A stretch of DNA of 62,756 bases from Kiritimatiellota bacterium (GTDB taxonomy: Bacteria > Verrucomicrobiota > Lentisphaeria > Oligosphaerales > JAADHN01): NCBI GenBank assembly GCA_013151865.1, contig JAADHN010000008.1, positions 1 through 62,756 on the forward strand, written 5' to 3'. The first letter of the stretch is position 1. Every line of letters begins with the position of its first letter. Shown piece by piece: positions 10,122 to 18,079 of the stretch. The position numbers and the translations under genes are program-made. The notes beneath the pieces were generated by a model that saw only the letters and a list, made by a program, of their open reading frames with translations, was not told where the DNA came from and made no database searches.

Positions 10122-10267
10122 CCCCCTCGTTCCTCGGGACCGACCCCGGGTTCGTCCCGCCCATCCGCCTGCCCGCCGGTCGCGAACAATCTCAAGCCGT
10201 GCGCCCCGCTGCGTGACACCCCCCGAGGAGGGAGTCTTTTTCGTCCCCGTGTTTCCGGAGGAAGCCC

Positions 10268-11566
10268 ATGAGAGTCATCCGATATGACAGTCCCGAATTC
10301 GAGGCCGGACTGGCCCCTCTTTTCGGGCGGACCGCCTTCGACCCCGAAATCGACAAACACGTGAGTGCTCTGCTCGAAACCGTGCGCCGCAACGGAGACC
10401 GGGCCGTCTGCGAGTTGGCTCGACGCTTCGACCGGGTGACGCTCACACCGGCGGAATTCACCGTGTCTCCCGAAGACCGGGCCGCTGCCGGAGACGCGTT
10501 GTCCGCGAAGGCCCGCAAGGCCATCCGGCTCGCAGTACGCCAGATTCGGGACTACAGCCGACAGCAGCTGCCCAGGCCGTGGTCTTACGCCCCTCGGAAA
10601 GGCGTGGTTCTCGGCGAACGCTTCGTGCCGCTGCAGCGCGTCGGCGCCTACGTCCCCGGCGGCGCCGCGCCGCTGGTCTCGACGGTCCTGCATACCGTGA
10701 CGCTCGCCGCCGTTGCCGGAGTGCCGGAAATCATCGTTGCAACGCCGCCCCGGGCCGACGGCAGCGTGCACCCGGCCATCCTGTTCGCCGCCGAAACCGC
10801 CGGCGCCACCGCGGTCTATCGGCTGGGGGGCGTCTACGCGATCGCCGCCCTGGCCTTTGGGACCGAAACCGTGCCCCGGGTCGAAAAAATCGTGGGACCG
10901 GGAAACGCCTACGTAACGGCGGCCAAGCGACAGGTCTACGGGGCCGCTGCTCTTGACCTCGTGGCGGGACCCTCGGAGATCATGATCATTGCGGACAAAA
11001 CCGCCGACCCGCGTTTCGTGGCCGCCGACATGCTCTCCCAAGCCGAGCACGGGTCCGGCCGCGAGCAAGCCGTGCTGCTGACGAACGACCTCGGAATCCT
11101 CAAGGCGGTTCGCCGGGAGCTTGTACGCCAGGCTCGAACACTGAGCCGCTCCGACTGCATCCAAAAGGTGCTCGAACACGGCGTGTTCCTCGTGCTGGTC
11201 CGCGACCTGGACCAGGCCACCGGTATCGCCAGCCGGTACGCACCCGAACACCTCGAAATCATCACCGTCCGCCCCGGGGCGCTCGCCAAGAAAGTCACCG
11301 CCGCGGGCGCGGTCTTTCTCGGTCCGTGGACCCCGGAACCGGTCGGGGACTTCGTGGCCGGTCCCAGCCACGTGCTGCCCACCGGCGGTGCGGCGCGCTT
11401 TTTCAGTGGCCTGACCGTGCGCCATTTCTTCCGCCGGATCAGCGTGGTACACTACCAGAAGGACGCGCTGGCCGCCGAAGTCGACGCCATTGCGGAGTTC
11501 GCAGATCTCGAAGGATTGGACGCGCACGGTCGCAGTGCGGCCGTGCGGTTCGAACCTTTGTCGTGA
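10268..11566 (+). CDS. hisD: Histidinol dehydrogenase
   Basis: Zinc-dependent NAD enzyme that oxidises L-histidinol to L-histidine in two steps. The 432-aa protein shows the family landmarks YVPGGAAPLVSTVLHT, KIVGPGNAYVTAAKR, DLVAGPSEIMIIAD, SQAEHGSG (zinc and catalytic residues), APEHLEI and GPSHVLPTGG near the C-terminus. Length is normal. Start: ATG 10268 with ggaggaa. It is 36 bases upstream of hisC and probably in one operon with it. Confidence 0.96.
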   Translation: MRVIRYDSPEFEAGLAPLFGRTAFDPEIDKHVSALLETVRRNGDRAVCELARRFDRVTLTPAEFTVSPEDRAAAGDALSAKARKAIRLAVRQIRDYSRQQLPRPWSYAPRKGVVLGERFVPLQRVGAYVPGGAAPLVSTVLHTVTLAAVAGVPEIIVATPPRADGSVHPAILFAAETAGATAVYRLGGVYAIAALAFGTETVPRVEKIVGPGNAYVTAAKRQVYGAAALDLVAGPSEIMIIADKTADPRFVAADMLSQAEHGSGREQAVLLTNDLGILKAVRRELVRQARTLSRSDCIQKVLEHGVFLVLVRDLDQATGIASRYAPEHLEIITVRPGALAKKVTAAGAVFLGPWTPEPVGDFVAGPSHVLPTGGAARFFSGLTVRHFFRRISVVHYQKDALAAEVDAIAEFADLEGLDAHGRSAAVRFEPLS

Positions 11567-11602
11567 AGGTCGGGCCGGCGGGCGCCGTAAGGAGGGACAA
11601 CG

Positions 11603-12647
11603 GTGGATTACACCCGAGAAAACATCAAACATATGCACGGGTACGTCCCCGGCGAACAGCCCCGGGACCGCCGGTATATCAAGCTCAACACCAACGAAAA
11701 CCCCTACCCGCCCTCCCCCGAGGTTGCTCGAGCCCTGAAGGCCGTCGACCCCGCCGGGCTCCGGCTTTATCCGGACCCGCTCGCAACCGACCTGCGCGAT
11801 GCCGCGGCGCGCACGCTCGGGTTCGAACGGGATTGGGTCCTCTGCGGCAACGGCTCGGACGACCTCCTGACCCTCGCCGTCCGGACGTTCGTGGATCAAG
11901 GCCCTGGCCCATCCCGATCCGACCTACTCCCTCTACCCGATCCTGGCCGCCATCCAAGGGGCGCGCACGATACAGGTGGCGCTCGATCCCCAATTCCAGT
12001 TGCCGCCCGACGCCGCCGAACGCGCCCTGCCGGCCCGGCTCTTCTTCGTCGCCCGTCCCAATGCCCCCACCGGCAACGCCTATCCCCTCGAAAAAATGCA
12101 CCGGCTCTGCCGCGAATTCCCGGGGATCGTCTGGATCGATGAAGCCTATGCGGACTTCGCAACCGACAACTGTCTCGATTTCGTCAGGGAACACGAGAAC
12201 GTCGTGGTCTCCCGCACTCTGTCCAAAAGCTATTCGCTGGCCGGGATCCGACTCGGGTTCGCCCTGGCGCGCCCCGAGTTGATCCGCGAAATGCTCAAGG
12301 TCAAAGATTCCTACAATGTCAACATGCTGACGCAGCTCCTGGCCGTCGCGGCCCTCGAGGATCAGGCGTACATGATCGAGACGACCCGCAGGGTCCGCAA
12401 CACCCGGGACCGGGTCCGCACCCGGCTGGAAGGACTCGGGTTCGATGTCTTGCCGTCCGCGGCCAACTTCCTTTTCGCCCGCCCGCCCATTCCCGCGGCG
12501 GCTTTCTTCCATGCCCTCCGCGAACACGGGATCCTGGTGCGGTATTTTCCCGGCGAACGCACCGGCGACCGGGTCCGCATCACCATTGGCTTGGAACAGG
12601 AAATGGATGCCTTCCTGACAGCCGCGCAGATCATTGTCCGCGGCTGA
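11603..12647 (+). pseudogene. hisC: Histidinol-phosphate aminotransferase, frameshifted
   Basis: PLP-dependent enzyme converting imidazole-acetol phosphate to histidinol phosphate. The first frame (GTG 11603, ribosome site aaggaggga) reads correctly through NTNENPYPPSPEV, CGNGSDDLL and VRTFVDQ (about residue 99, base 11899). The normal continuation ALAHPDPTYSLYP then resumes in the next frame at base 11901. It runs through RPNAPTGNAYPLE, WIDEAYADF, the PLP lysine motif SKSYSLAGIRLGF and VRITIG to the stop at 12647. The join lies in caaggccctg. Loss of two G from a GGGG run would explain it. Everything else is intact (about 347 aa), so a sequencing or assembly error, or a very recent mutation, is more likely than an old pseudogene. 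Confidence 0.85.
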
Positions 12648-12727
12648 CCGTCCCTCTCCCTGTCGCCTGCTCGGGGCTTGCGCCGCTACGCGAAATCCGA
12701 CTTGTCGCTTGCAAGGCTGCGGACGGA

Positions 12728-15295
12728 TTACGGCCCGGTCGCAGCCGTCACCACAAGATCGCACCAGCCGACCCCGTGCGGCACGCGAACGTCCGCCGCG
12801 GCGGTCCGGCGAATTCGTATCAGGCCGGAAGCCGGTCCGGCGGCGTGCACCTCCGGCGCCGCCCCGCGCCGGGAACGGATACGCAGACGCGTTGCAGTGC
12901 CCTCCCGTCCGTTGAGATGCAGCCTCAGTCGTCCGGGCTCGTCCTGTACCCCGACCAGCCAGGCGTGGACCGGCAGGTCGCCGCGTATGGACAGCAACGC
13001 CCCTCGCAGCGGGGCCTCGAACCACGTCGGCCGGTCGGTGTTCTCCCACGGGTTGCACGCGTAGATCCGTCCGCCCACGACCGCGCAAAACGCCGTACCC
13101 TCCGGCCTCTTCTCGGTCCCGGCGGCAGAACCGACCAGGCGCTTCAGGCGTTCCGGATGCGTCAAATCCCGGTCGTTCAACAGCACGGGGAACGACCGGC
13201 GCAGAGCGAGGTCGGACAGCACCGGCAGTACCGGCACGAGCGTGCACGGCCCCCGAGGAATCATTTGTGCAAAGTAAGACAGAGGGCCGCAAACCGCTTC
13301 GAACAGGGGTTTCAGGCGCCCGTAATCCATGTCGGCTCCGTGATGGAACCGATCATTCACCGGTCCCGGCGATGCGGCGTCTCGTGGGGACGCCGGAAAC
13401 GCAGCCCGCACGGTCTTCCGCACTTCGTCCCGGGCAGGAACGAGGCGCCAACGAACCAATCGGCGGAACAGTGGAATCACGACGTCTCGAGCGGACTTCG
13501 TCAAACGGCCCCGTTGAATCGGGACCGGACATTCGAGTTCATAGGCCGCCGCGCCGCCCGCCGCTCCCAGCAGCATCATCGTGCCGAGAAACACCGGCGG
13601 CATGAGCCGGTAGTCGGTGGGGCGCACGCGCTCGCCGGACGGCACTTCGTTCAACCGTCCGAAGCCGGCCTCGAACCAGTACCATGCTTCGGTCGCCACA
13701 CCCCAGTTCCGGCTGGCGCCGGCGAACCATAGCCCGAGCACACTCGACTGAGTGAGGTACGGTGCGATGGCACTGTTCTGTTTCCACATCATGCACACGT
13801 TCTCCCGCGCCTCGCGAAAGGTTTGGAACAGGTCCGGGGTCGCCCCGAGGCGCAGGAAAGGGCGCACCCCGGGATTGTTCTTTTCGGCCAGGAACAGAGT
13901 CCCGCCGTACTTTTTCGTGAGGAGAAGCAGGCGGCGCAGGTATTCGTCCCGCAATCGCAAACGTTGAGGCGGACACCCCCACCAGATCAGACCTTCGGTG
14001 AATTCGGCGACGAATGTTCCGGCCACGGCCGGATACGTGCGGTAGATCTCTTCGATCAAGGGCAAGGGCAATGCCGCGATGTTCCACTGCACGACCTGAA
14101 CGAGACCGCGAGCGCTCGAACGCGCCAGAGAATCAAGCACGGCACGGGCATCCGGCCGGCGCGAATAGTACTTACCCATCCGGATGCGCAACACACACCG
14201 GTTGCGGATGTCTTCCGGAACGACATGCCAGTCCCGGTCGATGGTCGCTCCATGATGCCAATACAAGATCAACAAGGGCCGGTCGTGACCGAACTCGAGG
14301 CGCGTCTTCGTCTCCGGGGCGTGCGGCGGTCGCACATCGAATGCCCGGGCCGGTCCCCACTCTCCACGCATCGTGGACACCCGCCAAAACCAACGTCCTT
14401 CCCCCAGGTCTTCCGGCGCGAAAGCGGTCTCTTCACGAAAAAAACTGGTGAACCAAAGGTCGCCGCCGTCCTTCCATCTCCGGCAGCCGTGCCGCTGCCG
14501 CCCGGTGAAGATCTCGAGCGTGCGGGCATTCAGGAAATCGCGAGACCGGGAGTACTGCAGTCGGTAACGGACTGCGGGCGGTCTCGCCTTCCAAACGAAC
14601 TGCAGCGCCTCCGGAGAGAGAACTGCACCGTCGACCGGAAAGATGGGGTCCGGGATCTTTTTGTCCATGTCCGACTCGTGAGGCTGGGAGATTGTGAGGT
14701 CGTCGATGATTACGGACAGTTTCCCACGGGCCGCGAACTTCAATCGGTAGTCGGCGGCGTCGCCCAGTACGGTCAGTACACGGATTCGTCCCTGCGACGG
14801 CAACCCGAAGATCTTCCCTGCGTAGACCGTCCGGTCGGATGGGCCGTCGCCCCAGCGGAGCACGCCCCGGTCCGCCGCTCCTCCCAGGGACGGTGCGTGC
14901 CAGAAATGAGTCAGAAACGCGTCGGGCGCACTTCGCACGATTCGGTAGCGAAAGGAAACGAGCGCCGCTCCGTTCCGCGGGCGGAGCGCCGGGGACGGTT
15001 CGATGGTGAGGAAGGTTGTCCAGCCCCCGGCGTCCGTGGCGTCGCATTTCAGGGCGCCCCGCCCTGCGAGTACCAGGCCCGGTTCATGCGTGATCTCCGC
15101 GCTCTTTCCGATCCGGACCCCGTCTTGTTGGGCGGCGGCGTCCTCGAAAGCACAGCGCAAAACGGCCTGCCGTGCACCTGCTCGAGCGGCCCAACCACAA
15201 GTGCCGCAGAACAGTGCCAGGAGTGCGATCAAACGGCGGCTTGCCCCGGCGGTTGTTCCTGACGGCATGTCTCCCGCGACATCGACACTCCGCAT
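12728..15295 (-). CDS. Secreted glycosidase resembling GH98, with Fn3-like domain
   Basis: An 855-aa protein from ATG 15295, preceded by aggaggt. Signal peptide near 18-38 (LIALLALFCGTCGWA). Residues about 40-190 form a beta-sandwich of laminin-G/CBM style. About 195-320 resemble an Fn3-like domain (FPVDGAVLSPEALQFVW, then WFWRVSTM). The rest contains LLILYWHHG and VPEDIRNRCVLRI near 345-375. These recall the start of the GH98 catalytic domain, whose members cleave blood-group-type glycans. Later segments include FVAEFTEGLIWWG and WFAGASRNWGVATEAWYWFEAGFG. The C-terminal ~150 residues look beta-rich. It is the last gene of the minus-strand run, 42 bases after the GH42-like gene. The GH98 link rests on short motifs only. 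Confidence 0.5.
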   Translation of the reverse strand: MRSVDVAGDMPSGTTAGASRRLIALLALFCGTCGWAARAGARQAVLRCAFEDAAAQQDGVRIGKSAEITHEPGLVLAGRGALKCDATDAGGWTTFLTIEPSPALRPRNGAALVSFRYRIVRSAPDAFLTHFWHAPSLGGAADRGVLRWGDGPSDRTVYAGKIFGLPSQGRIRVLTVLGDAADYRLKFAARGKLSVIIDDLTISQPHESDMDKKIPDPIFPVDGAVLSPEALQFVWKARPPAVRYRLQYSRSRDFLNARTLEIFTGRQRHGCRRWKDGGDLWFTSFFREETAFAPEDLGEGRWFWRVSTMRGEWGPARAFDVRPPHAPETKTRLEFGHDRPLLILYWHHGATIDRDWHVVPEDIRNRCVLRIRMGKYYSRRPDARAVLDSLARSSARGLVQVVQWNIAALPLPLIEEIYRTYPAVAGTFVAEFTEGLIWWGCPPQRLRLRDEYLRRLLLLTKKYGGTLFLAEKNNPGVRPFLRLGATPDLFQTFREARENVCMMWKQNSAIAPYLTQSSVLGLWFAGASRNWGVATEAWYWFEAGFGRLNEVPSGERVRPTDYRLMPPVFLGTMMLLGAAGGAAAYELECPVPIQRGRLTKSARDVVIPLFRRLVRWRLVPARDEVRKTVRAAFPASPRDAASPGPVNDRFHHGADMDYGRLKPLFEAVCGPLSYFAQMIPRGPCTLVPVLPVLSDLALRRSFPVLLNDRDLTHPERLKRLVGSAAGTEKRPEGTAFCAVVGGRIYACNPWENTDRPTWFEAPLRGALLSIRGDLPVHAWLVGVQDEPGRLRLHLNGREGTATRLRIRSRRGAAPEVHAAGPASGLIRIRRTAAADVRVPHGVGWCDLVVTAATGP

Positions 15296-15337
15296 GGGCG
15301 ACCTCCTGTTGACGCGTGCTCCGACCCGGAGCAATTC

Positions 15338-18073
15338 TCATGGGGACCCGGCCGGTTTCCCGCGACGAGTCAGCCGGAAGATACGGGTGTCACCCCGCCG
15401 GGCGTGTACTTGGAACCGAGTCGTACCGGCCCCGATCCTCGCACCGGTGAACGCATCGGTCACGTCGCTGGGATGCGGGAGCCGGATCGTGCGCGGACCG
15501 CCGCTCGAAAAGTGGAGCGCCAGCCAACTGCGGTTGGCATAGACAATGTCGTCCGCATCGTCGTAGACGTGTACCCCGGCGTACCGGCAGAGGTTCCGCA
15601 GCAAAGGGGCGGGCAGCACCAACGCCGCCGACCACACGGACCGCCATGTCCCAAAGTCGCGGACCGCCAAGCCCGGCCGATCCAGGCCGACGACGAGGCC
15701 GAGGATCTGCGCCTGGTCGTCGGCCGCGAACAGCACGGGCGCGCATGCCGGCCGCTCGGGATACCATTTCGGCGTCTTGAGCGGCCGGAATCGGCAGCCG
15801 AACGCGAGGCCCTTGGCCAGCCCGCGGGTGATCGGATGGGACGCGGCCGCCACGCGCACTTCTACCGGCATTCTGCGACCGAGCGAGCGAATCCGAATGC
15901 CGGTGACGCTCGAAACATTCTCCGCGCTCACGCCGTTCTCGCCCGCGATGCCCGTCGCGTACACGAACACGACCGTGCGGCCCTCATGCTTGAGCGCCGC
16001 AATCGCTTGGCGCTGCGCGTCGTTCAACCAGTAGGCGTTGAACAGGATGACGAGCTTGTACGGGCGACGCGCGACGGCGTCGATGTCGGAAAGAAAGTAG
16101 GTGTCGAACGGTGCGCCCATGCGCGCGAGTTCCGGCAACTGGTAGTAGACGAAGCCCGGCAGGTACGAATGCGGATGAATGCAGAGCATGCTGTGGTGGT
16201 CGACGACAAACGCGACCTCGCTCGCGGTCCCGCGGTCCGTTTTCAACGAGCGCGCCATCAGGTCGTTGAGTCGGCCGGCAACAGCCACGATTTCGGGCGC
16301 GCGGTCGAGCATGCGCGGGCCGCCCAAGCGATCGAAGAACCACCACTGAAACATCCCCTTCGCAAGAACCGCGGCGACATCGCGCTTCATGACCTCGGTC
16401 GATTCCTCGAGCGTCGTCGGGCGCAGCCACCCGAAGCCCTTGTGGATGTACGTCGGTGTGTCGGCCTCGTTCACCACGAGCTTCCCGTGCAACTGGAGCG
16501 TGTCGACCGGCAGATGCCACATGCTCGGACAACCGATGTTGCGATCCCAGTAGACGACCGGCGACGCGAGGTAATCCACGGCCGGCGACAGAATCACGGG
16601 CTCCGGCATCGAGTGGCCCGTCTGCTGCATCTTCTTGCCCAAGAAATCGCCGTACCCGCCAAGATAGCTGAAGAGCGCGCCGACCAGGAGCCTGCCGCGG
16701 CCCGCCTTCTTGATCGCTTCCCCGAATTCAACGATTCGCCGCGCGGTCGTGAGCCCGATGAATTCGTTGTAGTCGGTGAACATGCGATGCCTGCGCGGAT
16801 CAAAGAAGTCGCCGAGTTCCGGCTTCGCGAGACGCACGCTGCGGCCGGGCACGAGTATTTGGTCGAACGAGTCGATGCCCTTCGCATCGTCGCGCCATGC
16901 GCGCTGGAGCGCCTCGATTGTGCGGTACCGCTCGCGAGCGAAACGTTGCCACGCCCGCTTCGCGCTTTCGCAGAAGTCGAGCCCGCAGTCGGCAGACTGG
17001 CCCGCCCAGGCCCATTCGGCGCTCATGCCCGCCGCGAGCGTGAGTCCGATGACGTGGCTGCGATAGGGCGCCGCGTCGATGTGCGCGATGAGTCGCTGAA
17101 GCATCTTCACACCGTCTTGCGCCCACCGTTCCGAAGCGAACGACGGATACCCCATCCTGCGCAAGCCGCCGCATATGCGGGCGACGATTCGGAACGGCGC
17201 ATCGGTGTCCGGACGAATCCACAACGACATGCGGTCGTACTGCGACATATCGCGCGCGGTAACGGCCTCGACGCCCTTGCACACGAGCGCGTCATGTTTT
17301 CTGTCCTGCACGTGTTCCCAGAGCAACGCGCCTTTACCGGCCTTCACGACGTCGTGCACAATGAGCGGCGGCTTGGGGTCGCGACGCTGATCGTGCAAGC
17401 CTTGGGGCGTCTCCATGTCCGCGACCACAGTGCGCTTTGTCGGGTCGGCGCTTGAAAAATACTCGACGTCGTCGATGTAGAACCGCAGCTTCGCCTCCTT
17501 GGGTATGTGGGTGTCGCGACGCCAAATCACAAGATCCACGAAGCGGACGATGCCATTGCGGTCGGCACGTGAGATGTCGAACGTGAGCTGCGTCCACTTG
17601 CGCGGCGGCGCATCGCGTTCGGTGATTTCGCCGACGGTGAACCACCTGGCGCGCCCGAGCATGTGGGTCCAGCGCTTGCCGTTTTCCGCGGTGGCGATGT
17701 CGGCCGCGTTCTCCTCGCCGTCGAGATACTTCGGCAACGCGACTCGAAGCAAGAGCCGTGTGTTCGGGGCGCCGCGCAGCATCGCGGCGACCTTACCGTC
17801 GACCTCGCGCCAGTTGTTCGGCTCCCAGACGTCGATCTCCCAAACGCGCATCCCCACTTTCCCGAACGCGCGTGCTCCGTCAGGCGTGGCCTGCACATGC
17901 TGCATGATCAAGCCCGGGAACGGTTTCCCGTCGATCACGAGCACGGGGCGGCCATCGGGCCCGATTTGCCTCGCCGCGGGGGCGGAGCGCAACGCCGATG
18001 CTGCAAGGCCGACGGTGAGAAGGATGCAGCAAGCCGCAGCTCTGCGCCAACTTTTACGTGAATGTGTCGCCAT
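15338..18073 (-). CDS. Secreted GH42-like beta-galactosidase-type protein
   Basis: A 911-aa protein with a signal peptide (CCILLTVGLAASALRSAPA). The N-terminal third includes a CBM-like beta domain (KLRFYIDDVEYF near 195). A catalytic-barrel-like middle carries a GH42-style segment near 370-400 (WQRFARERYRTIEALQRAW) and MFTDYNEFIGLTT. A likely trimerisation-type Rossmann domain follows near 650-740 (YKLVILFNAYWLNDAQRQAI). It is 6 bases downstream of the GH36-like gene, so the two are almost certainly co-transcribed. Catalytic glutamates could not be assigned with certainty. Substrate inferred as a beta-galactoside only from the fold resemblance. Confidence 0.6.
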   Translation of the reverse strand: MATHSRKSWRRAAACCILLTVGLAASALRSAPAARQIGPDGRPVLVIDGKPFPGLIMQHVQATPDGARAFGKVGMRVWEIDVWEPNNWREVDGKVAAMLRGAPNTRLLLRVALPKYLDGEENAADIATAENGKRWTHMLGRARWFTVGEITERDAPPRKWTQLTFDISRADRNGIVRFVDLVIWRRDTHIPKEAKLRFYIDDVEYFSSADPTKRTVVADMETPQGLHDQRRDPKPPLIVHDVVKAGKGALLWEHVQDRKHDALVCKGVEAVTARDMSQYDRMSLWIRPDTDAPFRIVARICGGLRRMGYPSFASERWAQDGVKMLQRLIAHIDAAPYRSHVIGLTLAAGMSAEWAWAGQSADCGLDFCESAKRAWQRFARERYRTIEALQRAWRDDAKGIDSFDQILVPGRSVRLAKPELGDFFDPRRHRMFTDYNEFIGLTTARRIVEFGEAIKKAGRGRLLVGALFSYLGGYGDFLGKKMQQTGHSMPEPVILSPAVDYLASPVVYWDRNIGCPSMWHLPVDTLQLHGKLVVNEADTPTYIHKGFGWLRPTTLEESTEVMKRDVAAVLAKGMFQWWFFDRLGGPRMLDRAPEIVAVAGRLNDLMARSLKTDRGTASEVAFVVDHHSMLCIHPHSYLPGFVYYQLPELARMGAPFDTYFLSDIDAVARRPYKLVILFNAYWLNDAQRQAIAALKHEGRTVVFVYATGIAGENGVSAENVSSVTGIRIRSLGRRMPVEVRVAAASHPITRGLAKGLAFGCRFRPLKTPKWYPERPACAPVLFAADDQAQILGLVVGLDRPGLAVRDFGTWRSVWSAALVLPAPLLRNLCRYAGVHVYDDADDIVYANRSWLALHFSSGGPRTIRLPHPSDVTDAFTGARIGAGTTRFQVHARRGDTRIFRLTRRGKPAGSP

Positions 18074-18079
18074 CGTTCT

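Noticed and set aside
11603-12647. Programmed frameshifting in hisC
   Set aside because: No slippery heptamer, stimulatory pseudoknot or internal Shine-Dalgarno pattern is evident at caaggccctg, and hisC is not known to be regulated this way.
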